64,000 bases of DNA from Cololabis saira (taxonomy: Eukaryota > Chordata > Actinopteri > Beloniformes > Belonidae). The stretch covers positions 25,636,001 through 25,700,000 of the forward strand of contig NC_084592.1 in NCBI RefSeq assembly GCF_033807715.1, read 5' to 3'. Both the position numbers and the translations under genes were made by a program. Numbering within the stretch: position 1 is the first letter of the stretch; each line of letters begins with the position of its first letter. Shown here piece by piece: positions 1 through 11,005 of this stretch. Below the pieces are notes generated by a model, which worked only from the letters and a program-made list of their open reading frames with translations, searched no databases and had not been told where the DNA came from.

Positions 1-723
1 AATAACCTACGAGCATCAGTTAAAGGCTTGAAAAAAAAATCACTGGAACTGGCAAGCATCTCTGTTCATGAGTCAGTCGTATGTGAGTCATTGAACAGCC
101 CGGGTCTACATGGCAGAATACCACAGAGGCAGCCACCGGTCTCCAGAATAGAAACCACCGCTATGAGCCTAAAATTCAGATTTCTTAAGAGTGCTTTGAT
201 AACTCACAACACTACTGGAAAAATGTTTGTGGACTATTGAAACAACACGTGTATATCAGAGATATATGTATGGCTTTAGACATCTCATCTGAGTCAGCAC
301 CAAAGTTTACTAAATCGTGTCTTTAAAATTACTCCATCCACATGGAAGTTCAGTTCATAGTCGTTTAAAATCTGCACATCTAAAACTCAGTTCACCCTCA
401 CTCAACTCAATGACTAATTCTTCCACCGCTTTTAGAGATTCAGTTCTTTCGTGAATGATGCAACAGGTCTCTCATTTTGAGGTAAATTAATTCCCAAAAT
501 AATTACCAAAAAAGGATATCAGGCTGCTGCCGAGTGTCCCCTTATTGGAACCAGTGGCATTTGTCTGATGTACAGTAGCTGGGGACTTTGCCCCGTAACC
601 TCTGCTGTAGCCTGACAGGTATCATCCCAGAAATGTCACTACATGTCTGGTTGACTCGGACCACAACAAATGTAGTGTTTCACCCACTTGGTAGAAATAG
701 CAAGTGAAATTATCATTGAACAT

Positions 724-1290
724 TAGGGGTGTCAATTTAGCGCATTTATTGCGATTATTTAATTCCAAGTATATTAAGCGCATTATTTTTTGAATAGCTT
801 AATCTATTTTTTTTTAAAATCTTTTTAAACTTTACTTTTTCTGTTTGCGAGTTGCCTTTATTATGAAATCTGTGTTTGTGCAGTGGGATTATTGTGCTTT
901 AGGGGAAGAAAACAACCGTCAGTCCCACCTTGATCTGGACACTGATTGGCTGTCCCTGTGTGTGGGCGTGGTCTGCTCCGCTGGTAGACTCCCGTTGTAG
1001 CTGGACAGGTGGGGGGAGTAGCGGAGAAGAGAGGTGACAATGGAGGAGCATGTGGAAGTTGTCGGTCCAGTTAATGGAGAATTTACATGTTTTAAAACGT
1101 CCCAACGGCACCATTGATAAAGGTAGAGTGATATGTGTTCTTTGCTTAAAGTACTTTGCTTACCACCGAAGCAGCTCAAGTTTAGCCACATAAACGCAAA
1201 GCAGCCGGTTGAGAGCGCAGCCACCCGGTACGGCGTACCCTACGGCGTAGGCTCTGCGTTGGTGTAACGCGGAACCATAAATCAGCTTTA
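724..1290 (+). mobile_element. Degraded hAT-type DNA transposon remnant
   Basis: The left end reads TAGGGGTGTCAATTTAGCGC, a form typical of fish hAT termini. Inside is a start-like ATG at 1040 with a short frame, followed by a BED zinc-finger-like piece at 1122-1193. The right part contains a GC-rich palindromic stretch (about 1230-1260) and an ACGCGGAACCATAAATCA motif that recurs in the other hAT at 22695-23375. I could not find a matching right terminal repeat or a target-site duplication, so the right boundary is approximate and the copy is probably truncated. Confidence 0.6.
1040..1193 (+). pseudogene. hAT transposase N-terminal fragment with BED-type zinc finger
   Basis: An ATG at 1040 opens a 25-codon frame ending TGA TAA at about 1115-1120. 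The frame starting at 1122 reads RVICVLCLKYFAYHRSSSSL before a TAA at 1191. C-x2-C followed by an aromatic/basic run and SSSL is the signature of BED fingers in hAT transposases, where a C-terminal H-x(3-5)-H/C would follow. Here a small deletion shifts frame just after SLAT, and the next histidine is found one frame over. The fragment is dead: it has stops, a frameshift and no catalytic core. It dates the surrounding element as once derived from an autonomous hAT. Confidence 0.65.
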
Positions 1291-2345
1291 TCGAATGGCT
1301 AGGACTTTGTCTGTTCAAGTCTGTTAAAGAAATTAATAACTGACTTTATTAGGCCACTTTTTTGTTATCAAACTTTTGATCTGCCACAATAATGTAATGA
1401 ATTTAAAGGAAAACACCTCAAGTTGAGGGCTTTTCTCAGCAGTTTTTAGGTGATATTAAAAAATATATTTATTACATGAATTAATTACAGATCTTAATTA
1501 ATTCATCTCTCACTTTTATTATTCGCTTGGCAGCACTATTAAGCATAATCAACATTACCAAGCTCTGAAAACAAAATGACTACCACTTCATGGGCAGCAG
1601 TGTATACATTTATAGCATGCCAATAAACTTCATCTACCTTCACCCATTTAAGCACACATGATTTGATACCTTCTTAATTTTGTATTAATTGTATTTAATC
1701 ATCATATAATTTATTTGGTCATTTATTTGCTTTTTTCAAAGAGACAGAAACCAGCTCACAAACCCCATAGTTTTTTTGTCAGTTCGTTCAGAAATTCACT
1801 AATCGTCTCCGGGCTGCACAGAACTTACCAGCGTAGCTTTTAACTGGAACCAAAAAGGAGAAACAACAGCATATACTCTTTAAACCCATTGCCATGGTTT
1901 CCATCACGTTTGGGAGTAGAGTCTACGTTCCAGTGAGGGGCATCTTTAGGGATCTTTTGTTGGAGGTGTGGTATGATATGATATTAATAACTGTGCATGC
2001 TTTGACTTCAATTTAATTGAAAACATGAATTAATATTTCTCCAGTATTGTGAGAAGAGAATTTAGATGGGTTGTCTTCTTCTTCTGTCTGCTGCCATGTT
2101 GCACCAGCATGTTGCCTTGTAAGAAAAAAAATGCATATTCTGAATCTGAAAGCAGTCTTTCACATTCTTTTCACTGGAGTTTTGCCCGAAACACTTGAAC
2201 ACGTCTACAGTTGGTTGTGATGTGCAGCTTCATCTCAGGGTTCTGTGTGCTTTACATCTAAGCTGTTTTAGTTGGATACCTGGTTATATCCAGACATCAA
2301 TAGATGAATCCACTCTGTTTCCAAACTCTTTTTCAGGGAGAATTT

Positions 2346-2469
<124 letters not shown>

Positions 2470-4305
2470 CGAGAGTTTTGTTTTTAACTTTTCATTTTAT
2501 ACTACATTTGGTTTGTGTACTTTTGGGTCTTTTTTTTTTCCTTTTTCTTTTTCTTTTTTAATAGTAATGTTATTATTCTCCATTCAACGAGTCCTGATGT
2601 CCATCTGATCATGCTTGGCCTTGTGGGAGGCTGAAGCCTTTTCAAGATGAAAGTAGGAGTAAATACACCTCGGACAGGCTACCAGATACTTTCTCATATT
2701 CAACCAAACATGCAAACTGTGCAGGAAAGCAAAGTAACCCAAGAAAACTAATGACTAATTCTAGTACTATTAGTAGTTGTGGTAGTAATAATAGTCAAAG
2801 TATCAACCACAGTAGTTGTATATAGTGTATTTCTCTGTTTTCTGAATAGATCTTCTTCACACTACACATTGTGACTTTCCGTGATAAGAGTAGCACTACA
2901 TAACACCAGCAACTGTTAAATGTAAGTGCCTCAGTGAGCCCTGACAATGTGGCAAAAGGCCAAAAAGAACATTAAGAGAAAAATGTATTATTTACTCCTG
3001 TGGTTTTCTTTCTGTGACATAGTAAAATGTCCTCTGTGAAAAAGACCTTCTGGGAACTATTTATTAGAATCATTAGGCATTATCCCTCTAAGCCATTAGC
3101 AAAACAACAGTGGATGTTGCATTAGGTGCTTATACTGAGCCACAGTCACCTCCAGTCAAAGAGGGTTTGGATTTGTTGCACTTGCATTGTGAGGGTTTGA
3201 CACTCTTCTCGGGAGGGCGTCAAAGAAAAACCCTTTAATGGCTTAATCAGTCTTTTAAACAGTGACATTTAGTCGTTTTGACACAACCTTCTTTTTTATT
3301 CATGTTTATTTCAGCTTCAGTCAGACTTACACTTGCATGGTAGAGGTATAGTAATAGTTGCTGCCTTCTAAAAACAGGACATTACATTAATTGTGGACAA
3401 CACAGAACTCTTTTGAGTCAGTTTTACTACAACATAGGACACAGAGGCTCATTATCTCTGCGATGGACAATTGTAGTACCATCAGTTAAGCGTTTATAGC
3501 CTACATGTTTTTGGACTGTGGAAGGAAGCTGGAGAAAACCCAGGAGAAGAACACGCTAACTCCAGACAGAAAGGCCAACGCTGGGACTTTTGCTGTAAAG
3601 AAAAAAATGGGTACAGTAGTAATACTATGGACAGAGAACCCTGACTCACTTGAAATTAGGTTACAGATCTACAAGCCAGCACATCCATTTCAACTAGTGT
3701 GTTACATCTAAGTCTGAAGCTTCAAATAAGTATATGTTTGTGGCTCAGACATTAGAGTTTGGATCAATCACCACTGAAAATGAGCAGCTACTGATGGATT
3801 TTAGGTGTGAAACAGTCAAGAGTGGTGGCTCCTAAATACGTTGTCATGCTGCTGTAGCATCAAGTACGGTGCGTAAGTGTTGCACAGTGTTCTGTTTGTT
3901 TTGAAAAGAAGAATAAAGAAAAACTGCGTTTGAGTGAATTTAAAATGTTTCACTCCCTTTCCAACAGGCTTCATCAGAAATGCGCTGAACTGCAAAGTAT
4001 TTATTTATTTTTTGGGAAAAAGAATGATTTCACTCCTAGATCTCCTCAAGTCATGCTATTTCGGATCAGTATTGATTATTTATTTGAAATTAAAACACCA
4101 ATGTTAAAGCCTTAATCAGTATATTCAGGTGGTAAAGGATACTTTTTCTGTTCTGACAGATGCCAGTATAAATACTGCTTTTGTGTATTTCTGTATTCCT
4201 GATTTAAATGTCATGCTACCATTTTTACTACTTTTCAGCTCCAGTCCATAACGTGGTGTGTTATTACAACTACATGTCCTCATACTGTCTCTCTGTCATC
4301 TTTAG

Positions 4306-4461
4306 CGTGCCACCCGGGCTACTACAAGGCATATGCTGGAAACATCAAGTGTTTAAAGTGCCCTCCGCACAGTTTCAGCTACGCAGAAGGTGCTTCTGTC
4401 TGCCGCTGTGAGAAGGGCTTCTTCAGGGCTGAAAAAGATCCTCCAACCATGGCTTGTACAC
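4306..4461 (+). CDS. epha6: Eph receptor exon: cysteine-rich segment between ligand-binding domain and FN3 (EphA6-like)
   Basis: This exon encodes part of the extracellular region of an Eph receptor tyrosine kinase, which binds membrane-anchored ephrins on neighbouring cells and guides axons. It spans 156 bp between TTTAG (4301-4305) and GTAAGT (4462-4467), the usual length of this Eph exon. The frame enters with a split codon (CG, completing an Ala if the previous exon ends in G) and then reads CHPGYYKAYAGNIKCLKCPP, continuing to a FFRAEKDPPTMACT end. Cysteines alternate in the pattern of the Eph cysteine-rich module. The GNxKCxKCPPHS and FRAEKDPP(S/T)MACT wording matches remembered EphA6 better than EphA3, A4, A5 or A7. 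The last base, C4461, is the first base of an Arg codon completed by GC of the next exon. The symbol rests on recall, not on a search. Confidence 0.9.
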
Positions 4462-5411
4462 GTAAGTATAGCAGATGAAGCGAGGCCTGCCACGTGCTCG
4501 GACAGTTCTGAGCTGCCTGTGCAGTCAGATAAAAACCTGAAACAATTTTACAGACAAATAACTTCAAGTGCATGATTTAAAAAAGATGAACCTGAAAAGA
4601 AAGATATAAAGTTCATGGATTTAGATATGAGAACTTGGAACCTCGCAGCCAAAAATAATATTATTGGTATAGAGATAGGACGTCATTTTTATATTTCAGA
4701 TTGAATAATCTTTGATTAGTTCATGGAAAACTCATTTTAACTGTTTCTAAACGTGCATGTCCTTAACAGTGAAGGTAGGTTATGAATTTACGTGGAGAGC
4801 TGGAGGATTTCCCCAGAATTTGCTGTCTTTCTTCAGTTAAATTAAGACAAAACAGAAACAATAGCGTTTGGAGTCAAGGAAGAAAGATCAAAAGTCAGCT
4901 ATCAGCTTCAAGCAGTAAAGCTGCAAACAAATACCCGAGCCAGAAATCTGGGAGTAGTTCTGGACTCAGACCTGAATTTTAACAGCCACATTAAGACAGT
5001 AGTGAAGTCAGCCGATTATCACCGAAAGGACATATCGAGGATTAAGGGACTGATGTCTCAGCAGGACTCAGAAAAACTTGTCCACCCTTTTATTGTTAGT
5101 AAACTGGACTACTGTAACTGTTCTCATGGGTCTCCCAAAAAACTCCATCAGACAGCTGCAGTTAGTTCAGAACGCTGCTGCCCGAGTCCTCACTAAGACC
5201 AAGAGAGTGAACCAGTTCTTAGATTTTTACACAGGCTTCCTGTCTGTCACAGAATAGATTTTAAAATCCTGCTGTTGGTTTATAAACCTCTGAATGCAAT
5301 CGTGCCAAAATACATCTCTGATCTCCTGGTCCATTATGAACCAACCAGAACCCTCAGGTTGTCAGGGTCACCCCTACTTCCTGTACTCAGAGTTAGAACC
5401 AAACTCAATGA

Positions 5412-6072
5412 CTGCGTTTACATGCAGTCAATAACCCTTTTAAAACCCAAAAATTAGCAATAACCCGGTTTTTTACGGCCATGTAAACAGCAATAACCCC
5501 TTTTGAATAACCCGAATTTGCTCATATTCGAGTTTTTAAAAACCAGAATATGACCTCTGGGTTACTCCTTTTAAAACCCGAATATTCGGTCATGTAAACG
5601 CCAAACGGAATATCCCCATCAAACGGAACATGAATTTGTTTTCTGCGCATGCTCTGTTCACAAGGAATCTTGGTCTTTTGAGTCCAGGACGTAATTCTAA
5701 ACATGGAGAAACGCAGGACTATGCCACACTTTCGGAGTGAGGAGGAGACTAATCATTTTATAAATTTAATGAAGGATATGAACATTTTGGCATTTGTAGA
5801 CGGTAGAAAGTACCGGGATAGCGAGATTTACAAGAAGTTGCGCGAAGCAGCATTTGTTTTGAATTTGGATACAGGAAGGAGAAGCGGAAATGACGGTAAT
5901 TGCATCACGACGTGCTCTGCGCGTCGCTGGTTTGATCGAGATATCCCAAATGATTAATCACCATGTATACAGGGATAACCATGTTCGCTCACGCATGTAA
6001 ACGGAATATTCCGAATGTTTCAGTAACCGGAATATTAGCAATAAACCGAATTTTGACTGCATGTGAACATAA
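5412..6072. mobile_element. DNA transposon (661 bp) inserted in the L2 LINE
   Basis: The L2 sequence is interrupted exactly between two copies of TCAATGA (5405-5411 and 6073-6079). This extends to 8 bp with one mismatch (CTCAATGA/ATCAATGA). The insert has inverted ends: CGTTTACATGCAGTCAA on the left, and the same arm with one change in reverse complement on the right. CATGTAAAC motifs recur near both ends. Inside is a frame with a Myb/SANT-like segment (5703-5957). The duplication length points to a hAT-like or similar 7-8-bp-duplicating superfamily, but the termini are not diagnostic to me. Confidence 0.75.
5703..5957 (+). pseudogene. Myb/SANT-like domain fragment inside the nested transposon
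   Basis: An 84-codon open frame contains HFRSEEETNHFINLMKDMN, followed by GRKYRDSEIYKKLREA (residues about 8-49). The alternation of acidic and aromatic residues, the R-x(3)-IY helix and the length fit Myb/SANT-like (trihelix) DNA-binding domains, which accompany several DNA transposon superfamilies. No nuclease domain accompanies it. The rest of the frame looks like read-through into the terminal region. It is probably a leftover of the autonomous parent rather than a gene. Confidence 0.5.
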
Positions 6073-6330
6073 TCAATGAGGCAGCTTTCATGCTCCCCAC
6101 CCGTGGAACAAACTCCCAGAATGCATCAAGGCTACTGGAACTCTCAGTTGGTTTAAATCAAGATTGAAAACCTTTTTATTAACTGCTTCATATCAATACT
6201 CTACCATGATGCACTGCAACCTTTAATTCTTGCATCTCATGTGTTAATTCTTTTTAACTGATATCTGTCTTTAATTATTGCTTTTTAAACTTTTCAAAAC
6301 ATAATCATATTTTACATTTACATTTATACC

Positions 6331-6451
6331 TTCTGTTGGGTTAGAGTTCTTCATGTTTGAATCCTGTATATTCTGTTGGGAATAGAGTCACCCAGGTTTG
6401 AGTCTTGCAAATTCTATTGGGTTAGAGTCCTTCAGATTTGAATCCTGTACA
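6331..6451 (+). repeat. Three 40-41 bp tandem copies in LINE 3' UTR
   Basis: Units start TTCTGTTGGG (6331), TTCTGTTGGG (6371) and TTCTATTGGG (6412). Each continues with a TAGAGT..TTTGAATCCTGTA-like body. Copies are about 80 percent alike by eye. The repeat sits just upstream of the LINE terminal region. Confidence 0.85.
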
Positions 6452-6639
6452 TGTTATTATGTTTTATTTTATTTATTTATCTCATTTATTTATTATTTTT
6501 TAAAGTAATTTTTTGTTTAACCTTTTAAATCAAGCTTTTCGTGTAATTTCTAAGGTCTTTGTAAAGCCCTGTGAAACACCTCATTGTTGAATTGTGCTAT
6601 AGAAATAAACCTGCCTTGCTTTGCCTTGGGATTTCATGG

Positions 6640-6900
6640 CTGTGAAGCTGAACATTAGAAAGACTGGATGAATTTCATGGCTTTTGTTCAGCTGCCTCGT
6701 CTTCATCGATGATTCACTGACTGTCATTACGACTTCGTATTTGCATTAAATTACAGTTTAACCGGACTAATTCTCCTTTAATTAAAAAGCCATTTAGCTG
6801 TCACTGAGATAGACGGGGGTCACGTCTGAGAGCTCTCCAGGGTGGAAGAGTCTATTTGTCTTTTTATGACTAGACAAAGCCGAGTCGTTGTGGAGATGCT
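6640..6900. other. Possible conserved non-coding element
   Basis: Lies between the LINE tail and the next repeat. TCGTATTTGCATTAAATTAC (octamer-like ATTTGCAT), CTCCTTTAATTAAAAAGCC and CATTTAGCTGTCACTGAG are dense in POU/homeodomain-like words. No repeat hallmark. Confidence 0.3.
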
Positions 6901-7080
6901 ATTAGTTTACAGTGTTATGAAAAGCAGTGTTTTCAGGGGAAATCTTTAGAAAGACTACTGTCACTCAATCACTGATTTTTATCACAAATTAGGAGTCAGA
7001 CTTGGACTCACATTAAGACATAGATCAGATATTGTAACGGCTTCCGATTTGAAAAATTGGCATTTAGGGCTGTACGTTTC

Positions 7081-7345
7081 TGTTCAATTCAATTTTATTT
7101 ATATAGCGTCTATTACAAGACAAGTTGTCTCTAGGTGCTTTCCAGAGAACCAGAACATGACCCCCGAGCAGTTATTACATAAACATAACATAAACAATGG
7201 CAGGTAAAACTCCCCTAGTGGGAGAAAAACCTTAAGCCAAAAAGTGGCAAGGAAAAACTCCCCTTTAGGAGGGAAGAAACCTTGAGCAGGACCAGGCTCA
7301 TAAGGGGGGACCCTCCTGCCAGAGGCCAGCTGGCAGAGCAGGAAA
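7081..7345. repeat. Teleost interspersed repeat (TTTATATAGCG / AAAACTCCCC type)
   Basis: TTCAATTCAATTTTATTTAT followed by ATAGCG, then AAAACTCCCC twice, GAAACCTTGAGCAG and CCTCCTGCCAG. I recognise this wording from very common teleost dispersed repeats. Its exact class is not clear from the sequence. No terminal repeats or duplications were found. Confidence 0.6.
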
Positions 7346-7647
7346 ACTGCAGACTGTAAAAGAAGAACTGGACAAATCCCCTTTGATGTCACATGTGACT
7401 CCACCCAACCCCAATTGATCTAGAAATGTGCCAACAAGTGGAATTAACTGGTTGGAACATAGAGTAGATGCCTCCGTTTCCTTGGGACTAATTTTCCTCA
7501 GTAACCACAACCTTTTTTTTTGTGTGTGTGTGTGTTTTTTTTTAAGTTGCCTGTGAAATGTGCCCCTACAATCCCAAGCTGGACCACACTGTTGGGGCAT
7601 TCAATTGTACAGTTGTGTAATATTACACTATTTCTAAACATAGTGAT

Positions 7648-8385
7648 TAGGGCTGTTCGATTAATCGATTTTAAATCGTAATCGCGATTATGTAATTAGA
7701 ACGATGTTAAAACGTGAAAATCGTAAAATCGATTTTTCACTTTTTTTTTTTTTTTTTTTTTTTTACCTTGTCTGCACACATATTAATGATTGATACCATA
7801 TTAATGATTGATGGAAATACCTCTCAATACCTGCAACAAGTGCCCCATCGGAGAGGCTCTTTAGTGTAGGAGGGGGCGTTGTAACATGCCACCGGGCATC
7901 CCTCAAGCCAGATGCGGTAGACCGGCTTGTGTTCCTTGCAAAAAAATTTCCAAATATGAATAGCAAATGTAATGACTGACATTACACACCTCTACCTCCT
8001 TCATGGATTGCATTATTATTTAGCATGCAAAGACCCAGTTTAATTTAATTAGAAAATGTCTTGTTTTATTTAATTGGAAATATAACTTACTGTATGTTTG
8101 CAAGTGCTGATTTGCTGATTTCTTTTTCAGAGATAAAACTTTATATTTTTTAAAACTTTTTTTCAACTTATTTTACAGAGTTTTGCACTTTATTCATTCA
8201 TTTTTGGTTTAATAAGAGCAAAGTTTGCACTTAAAGCCCAATGGGGCAAATGTTCAATAAAAAAACAGCATATTTGAAATCATTTCTTTGCCTTTTGTCA
8301 ATTCAAAAAATAATCGTAATCGTAAATCGGATTTTGAGAGAAAAAAAATCGAGATTTTATTTTTGGGCAAAATCGAACAGCCCTA
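7648..8385. mobile_element. hAT element, 738 bp, with perfect 8-bp target-site duplication
   Basis: Flanked on both sides by ATAGTGAT (7640-7647 and 8386-8393), an exact 8-bp duplication diagnostic of hAT-type insertion. The terminal inverted repeats begin TAGGGCTGTTCGATT and end AATCGAACAGCCCTA. Subterminal regions are rich in AATCG/CGATT motifs. The interior carries a poly-T run (7741-7764) and a preserved piece of transposase C-terminus on the plus strand. It is non-autonomous, as most of the transposase is deleted. Confidence 0.95.
7812..7979 (+). pseudogene. hAT transposase C-terminal dimerisation domain fragment
   Basis: The plus-strand frame after a TGA at 7809 reads YLSIPATSAPSERLFSVGGG and continues VVTCHRASLKPDAVDRLVF. 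It then runs LAKKFPNM and ends at TGA 7977-7979. The P-A-(T)-S-A-P-S-E-R-x-F-S block, the C-x-R-x-x-L-x-P block and the final hydrophobic helix are the hallmark of the hAT C-terminal dimerisation region (hATC), which ends most Ac/hobo/ZBED-type transposases. No frameshift is seen across about 55 codons. It starts abruptly, so it is the exon end left by internal deletion of the parent element. Confidence 0.85.
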
Positions 8386-10675
8386 ATAGTGATGCAACTG
8401 ACTTTGAATTGGGAGGGAACACGATGTTTATGGGACCGCTATAGAGTTTTAGAGAACATTTAAGTACAAACCGAATAAATGGTCCCCAGCGGTCACTTAA
8501 GAAAATTAGACACCTGGCTTGGATTACTAAGATCTACTTTAGTGCCTTGTTTATGGATTGCCAACAGTTGTGAGTTTCCTGGAGCCAGCAAATTCTAAAT
8601 CTTAAAAGGGCAGTTTTGTTACAAATACAGTGTTAAAACTCCTTGTGTAGTATTGACAACAGCGAGCAGACTGGCCTTCCACTTCTACTTTTACAAGCTG
8701 TGAGCTCTGTGTACTCACATAATGCATTTTAATTAGAGGCTGGTAGGCTACACAAACCGTTTGCTTGATGTTGAAGTGAAAAGAGAAAAGAAAATGGAGA
8801 TTAAAGACCGGGGGCCTTTGGGAAGCCAAAGGTAAAGAGGAAGAAAGAGAAGATGTCAAAGGAGGAGAGATAAAGGTGTGGAGAAAGTGTAAAGGCTGGA
8901 TGGAGTAGACAGTGGAAAGACAAAGGAAGGAGGGTCCTGATACCTATCTCCCCCAAGAGGAGAATGGGGGCTGATTGATGGCAGTGGGGTTGCTCTGTGG
9001 GAGGGGAGGTGGGTGGATTCTCCTCGATGGAGAGAATAGAGGAGGTGAGATAATGGCCGATAGAAGCAGAAAGAGATAAGGAGAGAGAATGGACACACAC
9101 TGACAGAAGTGGCAGAGCGGTAGGAGGAGCTCTCCTGTCTGCTGGGATTTTTAGTACCGGTGGGGGGGGGCAGGAGGTGCTGATGGTAGAGGAGAAGGAA
9201 ACATCCCATTGTCCTGGCAGACAGTGAGCTTGGCAGGAAGGGAGTGTTCAAATCCCTGCGGCCTTTTAACTCCACCCTGTTGACAGCTGGCTGCCTGCTA
9301 TAGCACAATGCTTACCCTGACACACCAACAGGCTCATCCGGGGAGCACAAAATACCTCAGCGAAGTGAAATGTTTGGAAGCTTAAATAGCTCAGACTGTC
9401 TACTGCAGCAGAGAGGAATTATTGAAAAGATATGTGCTATACCTACTCGTTTTAAATGGCCTCATCAAAGACATATTTGCAATCTGTTTTGATGTTTGTG
9501 TGGATTTTGAGTTCTGTAGGTTTGTCTGGATATATTCCCTCTGGTGACCTGGTTTACACCCTTCATAAGATTGCTTTCATGCAGCTGTCTTCAAATCAAG
9601 CAACAGAAAAACATTATTATGTGAATGTCAGGACTGAGCATTGCATCAAAAAAAGACTGGTGATAATACGGGATCGCTTGTGTCTAGGAAGTGATGGGTG
9701 CTGGGATTTGAAATAGGTAAATATTAGATTAGAGATAGAGAGCAAAGAAAATGGAATAGATATTGAGATTTAGTAATACTCACATTTGATTCAGGGACAG
9801 TTCATCTCCTAAGAGGCAAAAAGAGAAAACAAAAAATAATCCAAAGACTCAATCTTGTATGGATATAGATACACATAATGTACTGAATATAACAAAAACA
9901 TGTATTCAAACTTTAAAATTATTAAGATAATATAGTATGTTGATAATATAATGAATATAATAACATTTCGGGTAAAATTGTTATAGCAGAGGGATCAGAC
10001 TAAACATTTTGATCAAAGCAAATTCCTGAAAACTGTGGAATAATGGAGTCTGCATGAAAGTTCACAAATATAGTTGTATTATATCAATTCATAACATACA
10101 AAAAGTAATCATGTAAACGGATTTAGATTGGTCAGTTTTGTTGTATTATGTGTGTGACTGAAAGGATTCTGGGTTAAAGTTGTGGAGGTCCTAAAAATGG
10201 ATCGGGTGACACCTGGAAAATGAACAAGATTACCAAAATACTGAGTCTCTTTCTTCTAATTTCCATCAAAATACTGATCAAATCTAAATAATACATGAAC
10301 ACATAAACATAAGAACCTGCACTATACCTGCTGACTACTGTAGAATTTAGGTCTGATACGCTCCAACCTATGTTAGAATACAATGTAGTCAAACAGGCTC
10401 AAAGATTTTTCCAAATGTTTTACCTATGGGACATGGTGTCAAACCACCTGAATGGTAATGGCTAGTTAGCTGTCCAGCAGACCATGCCATTGCTCATCTG
10501 TCCATTTTATCTCCTCACTTGTTGCCATTGAAGAAATGCCAGACTAATGCAAACGTAATTTTGCTTCTTGCAGCATTCAGTCTTTTTCTTTTATGTGCTG
10601 GTTTTTGTTGCGTTCTTCCCTGAGATGAGTGTGCTGTCACTACTACAGAAACAAGCAGAAAGGCTGGTTGATTGA

Positions 10676-10965
10676 CATAAGGGCTGCAGCAACTTTCCAC
10701 TTTTTAGGGGTCACCACAGTGGATCATCGAGTTCCAAATATCAAGCTGCATGGGTTTTATATCAGATGTCCTCCCTGACACAACCCTTGGTACTGATACG
10801 ATGAGATCACTGGCTTGTGACCATTTGGTAGGGACACATAGGCATTGTGGGGTGGAATTTCTTGGCCTCTCCTCGGCATATGATGTGACCGTGGCTCAAT
10901 CCGGCAACCTTCGGTGGAAGAGTAACTAAATCTCCACAGCTTCGCCAGAAGTTGATTGACAGGCA
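10676..10965. repeat. SINE-like interspersed repeat
   Basis: Wording such as GCTGCAGCAACTTTCC, TTAGGGGTCACCACAGTGGA and TCATCGAGTTCC resembles a common teleost dispersed repeat with a GTCxCCACAGxGGATCAT core. It is diverged, and I could not place a tRNA-derived head with A and B boxes or a poly-A tail. Boundaries are approximate. Confidence 0.5.
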
Positions 10966-11005
10966 GGGCACTGAATCATTTCTCTCAATCTGAGTAAAAT
11001 AATTG

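Larger units (their letters stand above)
4785..6635 (+). pseudogene. L2/Maui-like LINE, 5'-truncated, C-terminal reverse-transcriptase region plus 3' UTR
   Basis: Frame-shifted pieces of the C-terminal part of a non-LTR reverse transcriptase are readable: a LGVVLDSDLNFNSHIKT-like stretch near 4945-4995, then KDISRIKGLMSQQDSEKLVH near 5020-5080, SKLDYC near 5095-5115, and VYKPLNAIVPKYISDLL near 5275-5325. The order is that of fish L2 (Maui) elements. The coding part is cut by a DNA transposon at 5412-6072 and resumes with GGCAGCTTTCATGCTCCCC. The 3' UTR holds a threefold 40-bp tandem repeat. It ends in GCTATAGAAATAAACCTGCC, followed by a CTTGC/CTTTG-type tail near 6610-6635. Stops and frameshifts make it inactive. 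Confidence 0.8.

Noticed and set aside
8856..9308. 150-codon minus-strand frame, Ser/Leu/Pro-rich
   Set aside because: Produced by a purine-rich low-complexity stretch; no domain, no splice or promoter context.
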